In this document: positions 27,744-37,750 of the stretch, piece by piece
Numbering within the stretch: position 1 is the stretch's first letter
Layout: every line of letters begins with the position of its first letter
The notes under the pieces: model-generated
Seen by the model: the letters and a program-made list of their open reading frames with translations, nothing else
Told to the model about the DNA's origin: nothing
Databases searched by the model: none
Translations under genes and position numbers: made by a program
NCBI GenBank assembly: GCA_021604805.1
Contig: BQJR01000003.1
Span: 806,001-870,000 of the forward strand
Direction: 5' to 3'
Length of the DNA: 64,000 nucleotides
DNA from: Planctomycetota bacterium
GTDB taxonomy: Bacteria; Planctomycetota; B15-G4

Positions 27744-30700
27744 ATGCGCCTCTCCCGTGCTCTGGCGTCGTCCTTCGTGACGACGTTCGTGTTCCTGCTT
27801 TCCGCGCCGATCAACGCGCAGTACGCCCAGCCCGACGTGAACGGTCAGCCGGTGTCGCTGCCCTATCTCGACGCGCGCCTCGACGTCGACCGCACGCGCG
27901 GCGAAGTCTTGCAGGCCGTCGTCGACGCACGCAGCACCGAACAACGCGCCGCCCGCGCGCAAGAACTGCAACGCCTCACGCGCAGCATCGCCGGCCTGCA
28001 GGTCGACGAGCACGAGTTCTTCGGCACGCCCTCCTTCATCCGCTCGAACCGCAGCCTGCTCACGGCGCCGCGCCCCGGCACCGACGGCGCGCAGATCGTG
28101 CGCGACTACGTGGCCGCCTGGCCGGCCGTGTTCGAAGTGCCCGCCGCCGAGCTCGACCGCTCGCGCGTGGCCCGCGACTTCTTCACCAAGCACAACGGTG
28201 TGCGTCACTTCACCTGGCAACAACAACTCGACGGCATCGACATCTGGGGCGCCGAGCTCAAAGCCAACGTGAGCGCGCGCGGTGAGCTGATCAACATCTC
28301 GAGTTCACTGCTGCCGCGCCCGGTGAACAACTTCGCGCCCACCGCCGCCGTGATCGGTTCGGGCGGCGCGCTGCGCCTGGCCGCCGCCGACGCCGGCATC
28401 ACGATCACGCAGCCGCTGCGCCCCACCGGTTTCGAGAACGGCAAGCAACACTGGCAGACCACGAACGACTTCCGCGAGGGCGTGGAGATCACCACGCGCC
28501 GCGTGTGGTTCGCCGTCACGCGCACCGAGATCCACCCGGCCTGGGAAGTCGTGGTGCCCGTGCCCGGCATCGGCAACACCTACGAAACCATGATCGACGC
28601 GACCACCGGCGCCGTGCTGCGTCGCTGGAACCAGATGCACTTCCTGGGCGGCGGTTCGCAGGACATCACCTTCAACGTGTGGACCGACGACTCCCCCGCG
28701 CCGCTCTCCCCCGGCTTGGCCAGCCCCACCGGCTTCCAAGCCGCCGAGGTGCCGCGCACGCTCGTGACCGTGACCGCCGCCAGCGTGGCCGACGCCTCGC
28801 CCAACGGTTGGATCGACGACGGCGACACGACCACGCTCGGCAACAACGTCGACGCGCACACCGACATCGACGCCAACAACAGTCCCGACCTGCCGCGCCC
28901 CGACGGCGGCGCCGGCCGCGTGTTCGACTTCCCCATCGACCTGTCGACGCAGACGCCCAGCCAGTACGTCGAGCACTCCGCCACGCAGCTCTTCTACTAC
29001 GCCAACCGCTATCACGACGCGCTCTATCGCCTCGGTTGGGACGAGCCCGCGAGCAACTTCCAGAACGACAACTTCGGCATGGGCGGCGTGGACGGCGACC
29101 GTCTGCAAGCCGACGCGCAAGACGGTTCGTCGGTGAACAACGCGCAGTACTTCGGCAGCGGCGGCGACGGCAGTAGCACGCGCATCCAGATGTACACCTG
29201 GGACGGCCCGACCCCCGATCGCGACGGCAGCTTCGACGGCGACGTGATCTACCACGAGATCAGCCACGGCCTCTCGATCCGCCTCAGCGGCGGCACCGTG
29301 TCCGGCGAGCAGTCGGGCGGCATGGGTGAAGGTTGGGGCGACTACTTCGGCGTGTCGCTCAACGCGCGCCCCGGCGACGACCCCCACGGCCCCTTCGCCA
29401 TGGGCGGCTACGTCACGGCCGACCTGTTCGGCTCCAACGACAACTACTACTTCGGCATCCGTCGCTACCCGTACAGCACTGACCTGAACACGAGCCCGCT
29501 CACCTACGCCGACACCGACCCGGCGCAGTTCGTGGTGCCCGGCGGCATCCCGAACAACGGCTCGTTCATCAACAACCCCGCCGACGGCGTGCACCCCGTG
29601 GGTGAGATCTGGTGCAACGCGCTGCTCGCCTGCCGCGCCGAACTCTGGGACGTGCACGGCTTCTCCGCCAACGAACTGATGATGCAGCTCGTGGTCGACG
29701 GCCTGAAGCTGATGCCCAGCAACCCCAACATGCTCGACGCACGCGACGCCATCCTCGAGGCCGACCTGGTCAACAACGGCGGCGCCAACCTCGGCGAGTT
29801 GTGGGCCGGCTTCGCGCTCCGCGGCCTCGGCGAAAGCGCCAGCTCGCCCGCGGGCGGTTCGAGCACCACCGGCGTCGTCGAAGCCTTCGACGTGCCGCCG
29901 CTGGTCACCTTCGCGTTCCCGTCCGGCACGCCGGACCAGCTCGACCCCGGCGTGTCCACGCCCTTCGCCGTGACCATCAACTCGCTCGGCAACACGTCGA
30001 TCAACGGCGGCAGCGAGACCTTGCGCGTGAGCATCAACGGCGCCGGCGCCGTGTCCTTCCCGCTCACCGACAACGGGGGCGGCAACTACACGGCTGAACT
30101 GCCGCCGCTCGACTGCTTCGACACGGTCGACTACTGGTTCGAGGTCAGCACGAACCAAGGTGTGGTGAGCAACCCGTCCGGCGCGCCGGGCATCAGCTTC
30201 GGCGCCGCGGTGTTCACCAGCGTCGACTCGGTCTTCGCCGACGCCTTCGAGAGCGACTTGGGCTGGGACCCGAGCGCCCCCGGTGACGACGCGAGCACCG
30301 GCATCTGGACGCGCGTGGATCCCAACGGCACCGGCGCGCAACCGGAAGACGACGACAGCGACCCGGGCACCTTCGCCTTCGTCACCGGTCAGGGTTCGCC
30401 GGGCGGCACGCTCGGTGAGAACGACGTCGACGGCGGCTCCACCACACTCACTTCGCCGGTGATCGACCTCTCCGGTGGCGACGCGCGCATCGGCTACTCG
30501 CGCTGGTACAGCAACGACACGGGCGGCGCCCCCAACGCCGACGTCTTCGTGATCGACGTCAGCAACAACGGCGGCGGCAACTGGGTCAACGTGGAAGTCG
30601 TCGGGCCCACGGGCCCCGAAACCTCGGGCGGCTGGTTCCGTCACGAGTTCCTCGTGTCCGACTTCGTGGCGCCCACGAACAACGTGCGCGTGCGCTTCAT

Positions 30701-31136
30701 CGCCTCCGACCTCGGCACCGGTTCGGTGGTGGAAGCTGCGGTCGACGAGTTCTCCGTGGTCCGTCTGGTCTGTGAAGCCAGCTGCCAAACCGACCTGGGC
30801 TTCGGCGGACCGGGCGACCTGTCGCTCTCGATCTGCGGCACGCTCGGCAGCGGCGACGTGGCCAGCCTCACGGTCGAGAACGCCGACCCCTTCGCCATGG
30901 TGTTCAACTTCGTGGGCTTCACGAACATGCCCACGGCCTTCCAAGGCGGACAGCTCGTGCCCTTCCCCTACGCCACGATCGTGGGTGTGTCGGCCAACGG
31001 CGCGGGCAGCCTCGCGCTGAACGTGCCCGGCGGCGGCGGCCCGTTCACGGTGTTCGTGCAGTCGGCCGCGATGGACGCCACGCAGACGCTCGGCGTGGAG
31101 TTGAGCAACGCGGTGCAGGCCGAGTTCCTGCCCTGA
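27744..31136 (+). CDS. Exported M36-family (fungalysin-type) metallopeptidase
   Basis: Secreted zinc endopeptidase of 1130 residues. Order: signal peptide (LASSFVTTFVFLLSAPINAQ); FTP/PepSY-type propeptide to about residue 270 (HNGVRHFTWQQQLDGIDIWGAELKAN); catalytic domain with H504-E-I-S-H508 (VIYHEISHGLS) and the downstream glutamate motif GGMGEGWGDYF; a small Ig-like domain (TFAFPSGTPDQLDPGV); a jelly-roll domain of about 180 residues (VFADAFESDLGW to FSVVRL); and a terminal module of about 110 residues distantly like the shared C-terminal module (FQGGQLVPFPY). Most likely degrades protein outside the cell. It is followed by a strong hairpin terminator. Confidence 0.92.
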   Translation: MRLSRALASSFVTTFVFLLSAPINAQYAQPDVNGQPVSLPYLDARLDVDRTRGEVLQAVVDARSTEQRAARAQELQRLTRSIAGLQVDEHEFFGTPSFIRSNRSLLTAPRPGTDGAQIVRDYVAAWPAVFEVPAAELDRSRVARDFFTKHNGVRHFTWQQQLDGIDIWGAELKANVSARGELINISSSLLPRPVNNFAPTAAVIGSGGALRLAAADAGITITQPLRPTGFENGKQHWQTTNDFREGVEITTRRVWFAVTRTEIHPAWEVVVPVPGIGNTYETMIDATTGAVLRRWNQMHFLGGGSQDITFNVWTDDSPAPLSPGLASPTGFQAAEVPRTLVTVTAASVADASPNGWIDDGDTTTLGNNVDAHTDIDANNSPDLPRPDGGAGRVFDFPIDLSTQTPSQYVEHSATQLFYYANRYHDALYRLGWDEPASNFQNDNFGMGGVDGDRLQADAQDGSSVNNAQYFGSGGDGSSTRIQMYTWDGPTPDRDGSFDGDVIYHEISHGLSIRLSGGTVSGEQSGGMGEGWGDYFGVSLNARPGDDPHGPFAMGGYVTADLFGSNDNYYFGIRRYPYSTDLNTSPLTYADTDPAQFVVPGGIPNNGSFINNPADGVHPVGEIWCNALLACRAELWDVHGFSANELMMQLVVDGLKLMPSNPNMLDARDAILEADLVNNGGANLGELWAGFALRGLGESASSPAGGSSTTGVVEAFDVPPLVTFAFPSGTPDQLDPGVSTPFAVTINSLGNTSINGGSETLRVSINGAGAVSFPLTDNGGGNYTAELPPLDCFDTVDYWFEVSTNQGVVSNPSGAPGISFGAAVFTSVDSVFADAFESDLGWDPSAPGDDASTGIWTRVDPNGTGAQPEDDDSDPGTFAFVTGQGSPGGTLGENDVDGGSTTLTSPVIDLSGGDARIGYSRWYSNDTGGAPNADVFVIDVSNNGGGNWVNVEVVGPTGPETSGGWFRHEFLVSDFVAPTNNVRVRFIASDLGTGSVVEAAVDEFSVVRLVCEASCQTDLGFGGPGDLSLSICGTLGSGDVASLTVENADPFAMVFNFVGFTNMPTAFQGGQLVPFPYATIVGVSANGAGSLALNVPGGGGPFTVFVQSAAMDATQTLGVELSNAVQAEFLP

Positions 31137-31182
31137 CCTCGAGCACGCAGTGACCTCGCGTCACTGAGCGCTGCAGATGTCG

Positions 31183-31212
31183 AGAGCGGCGGCCCTTCGG
31201 GGTCGCCGCTCT
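31183..31212. terminator. Hairpin terminator, 13-bp stem with TTCG loop
   Basis: Bases 31183-31195 pair with 31200-31212 (one G-T pair) around the tetraloop TTCG, followed by a short T-containing tail. It lies 46 bases after the M36 gene and before the convergent small membrane protein gene, so it may serve both. Confidence 0.75.
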
Positions 31213-31301
31213 TCGTTGGTAGGGAGAGCCCCGACTCAGCGGTGCGTCGAGCCCTCCTCGGTGGTCTGCAGCGCGCGCGACAATCGGGCGCAGCACGCAG
31301 G

Positions 31302-31526
31302 TCACTCGTCGTCGCGGCTCGCCTCGTCGCCGGGATCTGCGGGCTTCTTCTGCGGGAGCGACATGCCGATGCCGACGCCGAGCGAGAGCCCGACACCGAT
31401 GCCGAGCGCGAGGTTGTCGAGCGAGACACCGAGCGCCGTTCCCACGCCGACCCCGATGGCGATGCCCGCACCGAGCATGGGCGGCGGGCCTCCGTCGGTG
31501 GACGGCTTGTCAGTCTCCTGGCTCAT
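31302..31526 (-). CDS. Small glycine-zipper membrane protein
   Basis: 74 residues from the ATG at 31526. The centre (about residues 18-55) is a repeated glycine/hydrophobic pattern, MLGAGIAIGVGVGTALGV followed by LALGIGVGLSLGVGIGMS, which can form two glycine-zipper membrane helices. The ends are charged (SQETDKPSTDGG and QKKPADPGDEASRDDE). Similar small proteins of unknown role are common in bacteria. It lies downstream of the GGDEF-EAL gene's 3' end in opposite genomic order, with no obvious partner. Confidence 0.7.
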   Translation of the reverse strand: MSQETDKPSTDGGPPPMLGAGIAIGVGVGTALGVSLDNLALGIGVGLSLGVGIGMSLPQKKPADPGDEASRDDE

Positions 31527-31628
31527 GCGAAACACCTCTGGGGGCCGTTGCCTCGGGGAACCGAGCTGGCGGACGTGAGCGCGCGCAGCACTCAGCGCGC
31601 CACGCCCGTTCACCGAGCGTACCGCAGC

Positions 31629-33635
31629 TCAGGCCTGCGGCTGTGGCGCGGGCACGGGCACCGGCACCGGCACCGGACGCCCGAGCAAGAAGCCCTGCGC
31701 GTGACGCACGCCGAGCTCCAGCAGCACTTCGCGGTCGCTGGCGTTCTCGAGACCCTCGGCCACGATCTCCGCGCTCAGGTGACGCGCCGTGCGCACCAGT
31801 CGTTCGAGTCGACGGCGTGCACCGGGATCGCGACCCGCGCCGTGCACGAAGGCGCGATCGATCTTGATCACGTCGGGTTCGAGCACGAGCAAGGCTTCGA
31901 GTGAGCTGCGACCGAAGCCCACGTCGTCGAGCGCGATGCTCACGCCTGCGGCTTTCAGCTCGGCGATCGGCGCGCACAGGGACGACGGGTCGCCGAGGAA
32001 CTGCTGCTCGCTGATCTCGATGCAGAAGCGGCTCGCGCCGCCCGCCGCCTCGAAGTGCTCGATCAAGCGACGCGCCGGCGTGTCGAGCAAGGTCCCCGGG
32101 AAGATGTTCACGTGCAGCCGGCCGTCGGAGCAACCGGCGGCGCGCTGCACGCAGGTCTTGAAGCACAACAGGTCGGCGGTCGTGAGCAGGTTGCGCTCGA
32201 TGGCCAGGCGGAACAGGTCGTAGGGATTGTGGTACGGCCCCTCGGGCCCGCGCACGAGCAACTCGTGCGCTTCCACCAAGCCGGAATCGAGGTCGATGAT
32301 CGGTTGCCAGAGCACGCTCAGCGACTCGGGGCGCAGGAGCGTGTCCATGTCGTCGAGCGCGGCTTCGTCGGCGCCCCCATGGCTGAAGGCCACGCGATTC
32401 TTGCCGGCGTGTTTGCTGCGCGACAAGCCGTGCCGCGACAGGTCGAGCAACTCCTCGATCGACATCGACTCTTCGGGAACCGTGGCCACACCCAGGCTCG
32501 CGCTGAGCTTGAGCGGCCGGCCGCCCACGCTCACGGGATTGTCGGAGACAGCCAGACGCAAGCGCTCCGCCACGTGGTGACCTTCGGCTTCGCGCGTGTC
32601 GGGCAGCAGCGCGATGAACTCGTCGCCACCGATGCGCGAGAGGATGTCGCCCGGACGCAGACAGCGCGCCATGCGTTGCGCCGCGCCGCACAGGACCACG
32701 TCGCCGGCGGCGTGACCGAGCGAGTCGTTCACTTGCTTGAAGTCGTCGAGGTCGATGAGCACGGCCACCACCGGCGTGCTGTCGCGACGCGCGCGCGCCA
32801 GTTCACGATCGAGGTGCTGCTGCATGCCGCGACGGTTGTCGAGGCCGGTGAGCGGGTCGTGCAGCGCCTGCGCTTCGAGCTTCTCGGAGAGCTCCACGAG
32901 CGCCGCTTCGGCGCGCTTCATCGACGTGATGTCGCGCGCGATGGCCGAGGCGCCGCGCACGCGACCGCGCGCGTCGCGGATGGGCGTGATCGCCAAGGAC
33001 ACGTTCACGCGCGAGCCGTTCTTGTGCAGGCGCACGGTCTGCACCGGGTCGAGCGCTTCGTCGCTACGCAGGGCTTGCGTGATCTCTTCGAGCTCGCCCA
33101 GGTTCTCGTCGGGTACGAACTTGGTGGCCGGGCTGCCGATCATCTCCGAGGCCGGGTATCCGTAGAGACGTTCGGCGCCGGGGTTCCAAGAGGTGATCAC
33201 CCCCGCCATGTTCATGCCCACGATGGCGTCTTCCGTCGACTCCACGATGGCCGTGATCTGGTTCAGGCTCGGCAGACGCGCGATGGCCGGCGCCTTGCGC
33301 ACGAGCGCGAGCACCGTCATCCAAGAGATCACGGCGGTGACGACCTTGGCCACGGCCGAGAGTTCGTACCAGGGTTGCCAGAACAACCAGACCTCGATCA
33401 TGTGCACCGTGCCGCACGCGAAGATGAACGCGCAGAACAACCAGAACAGCGGGCGGAACGCGAAGTCGGGGCGCCGGAAGGTGAAGTAGCCGATCACGAA
33501 GGGGATCGTGGTGTAGGCGCAGAAGATCGCCACGTCGGCCACGATGTGCGCCCAACCGAGCGCCTCGGTCCAGTGCTCCAACGACCAGCGCGCGGGGAAC
33601 ACGGGCGGCTTCATGAACTGTGACAACAGGTCCAT
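31629..33635 (-). CDS. GGDEF-EAL protein with ethylene-receptor-like membrane sensor and PAS domain
   Basis: 668-residue inner-membrane c-di-GMP enzyme. Residues 28-115 hold three membrane helices matching the ethylene-binding domain of plant ETR1 and cyanobacterial relatives, with D34, Y41, P45, C74 and H78 (ACGTVHMIEVW) at the positions of ETR1 D25, Y32, P36, C65 and H69; C and H are the Cu(I) ligands there. Next: a PAS domain (about 125-240), a GGDEF domain with intact RIGGDEF, and an EAL domain with HELLVRG in place of EALLR, plus VNIF, EISE, LDDVGFG, KIDR and AEGLE. Both synthesis and hydrolysis sites look functional. The C-terminus ends in a PVPVPVPAP run. The ATG is preceded by GGAG at 10 bases. 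Confidence 0.9.
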   Translation of the reverse strand: MDLLSQFMKPPVFPARWSLEHWTEALGWAHIVADVAIFCAYTTIPFVIGYFTFRRPDFAFRPLFWLFCAFIFACGTVHMIEVWLFWQPWYELSAVAKVVTAVISWMTVLALVRKAPAIARLPSLNQITAIVESTEDAIVGMNMAGVITSWNPGAERLYGYPASEMIGSPATKFVPDENLGELEEITQALRSDEALDPVQTVRLHKNGSRVNVSLAITPIRDARGRVRGASAIARDITSMKRAEAALVELSEKLEAQALHDPLTGLDNRRGMQQHLDRELARARRDSTPVVAVLIDLDDFKQVNDSLGHAAGDVVLCGAAQRMARCLRPGDILSRIGGDEFIALLPDTREAEGHHVAERLRLAVSDNPVSVGGRPLKLSASLGVATVPEESMSIEELLDLSRHGLSRSKHAGKNRVAFSHGGADEAALDDMDTLLRPESLSVLWQPIIDLDSGLVEAHELLVRGPEGPYHNPYDLFRLAIERNLLTTADLLCFKTCVQRAAGCSDGRLHVNIFPGTLLDTPARRLIEHFEAAGGASRFCIEISEQQFLGDPSSLCAPIAELKAAGVSIALDDVGFGRSSLEALLVLEPDVIKIDRAFVHGAGRDPGARRRLERLVRTARHLSAEIVAEGLENASDREVLLELGVRHAQGFLLGRPVPVPVPVPAPQPQA

Positions 33636-33875
33636 CGAGCAGAGACTCCAGAGGCCGGCGGGGGCGCGACGCGTGCGAGGTTGACGCGAGGTGCGGCACC
33701 GGCCCCCGGCGCCCGTCCTCAGAGTTCAGTGATTCGGCTGACAGCAGGGGTGAGTTGAGCGCGCAGGGAGGCTCACGCGATCCGAGCGGACGCGGCAAGA
33801 GCGGCGGACGCGGCAGCATCACGGCGCTGAGAACTCAGCGCGACGAAGCGAGCGCGGCCGCACGCGGGGTGCGCC

Positions 33876-36800
33876 TCAGCCGTCGTCTCCGTCGTCGGGG
33901 GCCATGTCGGCGAGCAGGTAATCGAGGTCGTCGCGGTCGAGCGTCTTGGCGAAACCGTCTTCGCCGAGCAAGTCCTTCGCCAAGTCGGCCTTGCGCGACT
34001 GCAACTCGCGGATGCGTTCTTCGATCGTGCCCTGCGACACCATGCGGTAGGCGATCACGGTGCGGTCCTGGCCGATGCGGTGCGTGCGGTCGATGGCCTG
34101 CGCTTCCACGGCCGGGTTCCACCACGGGTCGAGCAAGACCACGTAGTTGGCGGCCGTGAGGTTCAGGCCCGTGCCGCCTGCCTTGAGCGAGATCAGGAAG
34201 GGCGAGGGCGACGGGTCGGCTTCGAAGTCGGCCACGATGTCGCCGCGGTGCCGGCTGCTGCCAGTGAGCATGTGGTAGCCGATGTCGCGCGACTCGAGTT
34301 CACTCGCCACGAGCTTGAGGCACTCGACGAACTGCGAGAACACGAGCACCTTGTGACCCTCGGCACGCAGCGGTTCGAGCAGCTCGAAGAGCGCGTCGAA
34401 CTTGCCCGAACCGAGGTCGGCGTGCCCACCCACCAGCGCCGGGTGGCAGCAGATCTGACGCAGCCGCGTGAGCACCGCCAGGATCGAGATCTTGTTGCGA
34501 CTCACGCCGCCGGCCTCGGACAACTGCGCGAGCAACTCGCGGCCCTTGGCCAGCTCGGCGAGGTAGAGCTTGCGCTGCCCGGTGCTGAGCTCGCAGTCGC
34601 GTTGTTCCTCGATGCGCGGCGGCAGCTCGGGCGCCACCTGTTGCTTGAGACGCCGCAACATCACCGGACGCAGCTTGGCCGAGAGCAAGGTGCGCGCGTG
34701 CGGCGGCGCGTCGGCTCGGTCGTAGCGACGCACGAACTGCGCGCGCGGACCGAGATAGCCGGGGTTCAGGAAGGCCTGGATGCTCCACAGGTCGAGCGCG
34801 CGGTTCTCGAGCGGCGTGCCCGTGAGCGCCAGCCTGTGCGCCGCCTTCAGCCCGCGCGCCGCGCGACTCACGGCCGCGTCGGGGTTCTTCACGTTCTGCG
34901 CTTCGTCGAGGATCACGGCGCGCCACTCGATGGCGCCCAGCTCCTCGCGGTCGCGTCGCAGCAAGGCGTAGTTCGTGAGCACGAGGTCGTGCTCCGGGAT
35001 CTGCTCGCGCGCCGCGTGACGCTGCCCGCCGGCGCTCAACGCGAGCACCTTCAAATGAGGCGCGAAGCGCGCGGCCTCGCGCTCCCAGTTGTGCAACACC
35101 GAAGCGGGACACACGACCAGCGTGGGACCCTCGCTCGGTTTCTCCGCGATCAACCAGCACAGCCACGCGAGCGCTTGGAGCGTCTTGCCGAGACCCATGT
35201 CGTCGGCGAGGATCACGCCGAGGTCGAAGCTCGACGCGTGCACGAGGAAGTCGAGGCCGTCGCGCTGGTACGGGCGCAAAGTGCCTTCGATCGCTTCGGG
35301 CACGGGCACGCGCGGGAGACCGTCGAAGGCGGCGATCTTCTCGCGCAGCACGCGCACGGCGTCTTGCGCGTCGGTGCCCCCGGCGAGCCCGTCGAAGAGT
35401 GCCAGCGCTTCGGGACGCGCGCCGGCGAGCTGCCACACGCTCAGGCGCTGCTCTTCGCCGCCTGCTTCCACGCCCAGCTCGGCGAGCAGCTCGGCCATCT
35501 CGTCTTGCTTCTGCGCACGATCGCGACGCACCCAACCGCTGGCCAAGCGCACGAAGCGCGCGTCGGCGTTGCGCAAGCTCGCGAGGTCGGCTTCGGTGAG
35601 CGCGGCGGCTTCCGCGTTCCACTCGGCCGAGACCGTGAACCAGTTCACGCCGCTGGCTTGCACGCGCAGGTGCGGCTCCACGGCTTGCGGCGCTTCGATG
35701 AGCCCGCGCGCGGCGAGGTTGCCGTACCAGGCCACGCCTTCGGGGCGCGCTTCCCAGGCCTGCGCGAAGTGTTCGGCGCTGCGTGGTGACAAGCGGATCC
35801 AGCCGCCCACGCCGCGATCTTCGGCGTCGGGTTGACCGGCTCCCACGCGCGGCCGCGATCCCGAAGCCGCGCCGAGCGACTCGAGCCACTCGGCCACGGG
35901 CGTGACGCGTTCGGGCTTGGGGAACTCGAGCCAGACGTCGTCCGCGGGGACCGGATCCTCGCCGGGGGCCGCTGGGTCTGCGGCGTCGGGAAGCGGCTCG
36001 GGCTCGGCGTCGGCGGCACCGGGCGCGTCCGGCAAGCTGACCAGACGCAGGTCTTCGGTGCCGGCCGGGAAGCTCGCCACCGCGGGTTCGGCGGGTTCGG
36101 CGTCGCCCTCGGCTCGAGGATCGGACTCGGCATCCAAGGCGTCGAGCGAGGCGCTGCTCGCGCTCATCCAGCGGCCGTCGGGCAACCACTCGAAGATCGC
36201 GGCGCCCGGGTCCACCGGTTCGCCGGGACGCCAAGCGCGCACAGCGCTGGCGAAAGCGCGCAACTGCAACCAGTCGTCGTCACGCAGATCGAGGCACACC
36301 GAGAGGCGCACGTCGTGCACGCGCGAGTGCGTGGCGAGCGAGTCGCGCAGGCCGGTGAACGCGCGCGCCATCGACTCCACGAGCGGGCGCGCGCGCGGCG
36401 GTGACGGATCGAAGCCGCCGGCGGCCGCGAAGAGCTCGGGCAGCGGCGCGGGCGGATCACCGCGCGTGGTCCAGAAGGCGCCGTCGGCGAGCACGAGTGT
36501 CGGTTCGCGACGCATGCCGGGGCGGCCGCGCAGCACCACGTGTTCGTCGGGTGGCAGCACGCGGCCGTCGGGCAAGCGATGTTGCAGCACCACGCGCGGA
36601 CCGGACTCCGTGTTGTCGAGCACCGGACCGATCTCGAGCGTGCCGGCGGCCAGCGAGAGGCGCGCACCCGGCGCCACGCCCGCGCGCTCGGCGACTTCGG
36701 GAGAGAGGTTCGGGCTCCACGTGGCGAGGCGCGAATCCGCGGCGGCCAAGAGCACGCGCAACAAGGCCGAGCCCGTGAGCACGAAGCGCGTTTCGTTGTC

Positions 36801-37601
36801 GGGCAAGCACGAAGACACGATCGGCTCGAAGAGCAACTCGAGCAGCTCGAGTTGGTCGGCGGCGATCAGGCCCGGCTCGCGACTCGCTTCGGAGAGCAGC
36901 AGACGCAGCTGCCCGCCGGTGCGCGGCTGGTCGTCGAGGCGCTGACTGTTCACACGCACGCTCAGGCTCACGGCCGCGTCGCTGCCCGAGGCGCCGTCGA
37001 TCTGGAACTCGAAACGCAGCGTGCGCGAGCGCCCTGAACGCGGCACGCCCACCCACGCTTCCACGTGTTCGGCGAGCGCGCTCTCCAAGCGTGAGCGCGA
37101 AGCCGGGTCGAGGTCGTTGCGCTCCAGGAAGGGCGCGAGCACCGGCGGCACGCGACCGTTGAGCTGCTTCGAGAGCTCGTGCGCGATCAGGTAGCAGCGC
37201 AGGTCGGGGTCATCGACCTCGGCGTGATCGCTGAAGGGCGGCCGGAACACGGCGTAGGCCACCTTCGGGATGCCTTTGAGCAGGTCGGAGAGCGCGTGGA
37301 CGCGGTCGATCCAGTTGTGACTGCTGCGCAAGCGCGCGAGCGCCGCCCACTCACGCGGGGACGGCGCGGGCGGGCCGTCGTCGTCGGCGGCGTGGTCGTC
37401 GGCGGCGTCGTCACCGTCGATGTCGTCGTCGGCGTCGTCGGCGTCGTCGGCATGACCCGGCCCGTCGCTGGCGTCGCTAGCGTCGCGCGTGTCGTGTGTG
37501 TCGCGCGCGTCGACCGGGTGATCGGGAGCGTTCTCGTCGACCGGGCGATCGGGGGTGTCGGCTTCGCCGGCGTCGTGCGCGGGGTCATCCTGGAAGCGCA
37601 T
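33876..37601 (-). CDS. SNF2/SWI2-family helicase-like ATPase
   Basis: DNA-translocating ATPase of 1241 residues. The C-terminal half holds all SNF2 motifs: LADDMGLGKTLQALAW (Walker A), VVCPASVLHNWERE, ILDEAQNVKNPD (DEAQ box), ALTGTPLENR, VFSQFVECLKLV, SLKAGGTGLNLTAANYVV and TDRTHRIGQDR-like DRTHRIGQDR. The N-terminal 600 residues are poorly conserved, as in bacterial stand-alone SNF2 proteins. The first 90 residues after the ATG at 37601 are an aspartate/alanine/histidine-rich low-complexity segment built from DD(A/D) and D-x-H repeats. Role: probably remodelling of protein-DNA complexes during transcription or repair. No restriction or defence partner genes are adjacent. Confidence 0.92.
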   Translation of the reverse strand: MRFQDDPAHDAGEADTPDRPVDENAPDHPVDARDTHDTRDASDASDGPGHADDADDADDDIDGDDAADDHAADDDGPPAPSPREWAALARLRSSHNWIDRVHALSDLLKGIPKVAYAVFRPPFSDHAEVDDPDLRCYLIAHELSKQLNGRVPPVLAPFLERNDLDPASRSRLESALAEHVEAWVGVPRSGRSRTLRFEFQIDGASGSDAAVSLSVRVNSQRLDDQPRTGGQLRLLLSEASREPGLIAADQLELLELLFEPIVSSCLPDNETRFVLTGSALLRVLLAAADSRLATWSPNLSPEVAERAGVAPGARLSLAAGTLEIGPVLDNTESGPRVVLQHRLPDGRVLPPDEHVVLRGRPGMRREPTLVLADGAFWTTRGDPPAPLPELFAAAGGFDPSPPRARPLVESMARAFTGLRDSLATHSRVHDVRLSVCLDLRDDDWLQLRAFASAVRAWRPGEPVDPGAAIFEWLPDGRWMSASSASLDALDAESDPRAEGDAEPAEPAVASFPAGTEDLRLVSLPDAPGAADAEPEPLPDAADPAAPGEDPVPADDVWLEFPKPERVTPVAEWLESLGAASGSRPRVGAGQPDAEDRGVGGWIRLSPRSAEHFAQAWEARPEGVAWYGNLAARGLIEAPQAVEPHLRVQASGVNWFTVSAEWNAEAAALTEADLASLRNADARFVRLASGWVRRDRAQKQDEMAELLAELGVEAGGEEQRLSVWQLAGARPEALALFDGLAGGTDAQDAVRVLREKIAAFDGLPRVPVPEAIEGTLRPYQRDGLDFLVHASSFDLGVILADDMGLGKTLQALAWLCWLIAEKPSEGPTLVVCPASVLHNWEREAARFAPHLKVLALSAGGQRHAAREQIPEHDLVLTNYALLRRDREELGAIEWRAVILDEAQNVKNPDAAVSRAARGLKAAHRLALTGTPLENRALDLWSIQAFLNPGYLGPRAQFVRRYDRADAPPHARTLLSAKLRPVMLRRLKQQVAPELPPRIEEQRDCELSTGQRKLYLAELAKGRELLAQLSEAGGVSRNKISILAVLTRLRQICCHPALVGGHADLGSGKFDALFELLEPLRAEGHKVLVFSQFVECLKLVASELESRDIGYHMLTGSSRHRGDIVADFEADPSPSPFLISLKAGGTGLNLTAANYVVLLDPWWNPAVEAQAIDRTHRIGQDRTVIAYRMVSQGTIEERIRELQSRKADLAKDLLGEDGFAKTLDRDDLDYLLADMAPDDGDDG

Positions 37602-37750
37602 CGGGGCGGAGCTCAGGTGGGAAATCGGGGTGGGCGACGGAGCGAGCGGCGAGGCGCGCGCCGGGACGCGCGCAGCCGCATCGAGCAAGTGTAGTCGTTG
37701 AGTGCGCTCAGGTTGAGGGAGAACCTGAGCGCTTCGTCAGCGCGCGCGGC

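Noticed and set aside
37380..37560. CRISPR-like or tandem-repeat array
   Set aside because: The repeats are short in-frame codon repeats encoding an acidic protein segment; there are no regular spacers.
33876..37601. SNF2 helicase as part of a DISARM- or BREX-like defence island
   Set aside because: Neighbours are a c-di-GMP enzyme, a Coa1-like protein and an rRNA-methyltransferase-like gene; no methylase, PLD nuclease or other defence partner is present.
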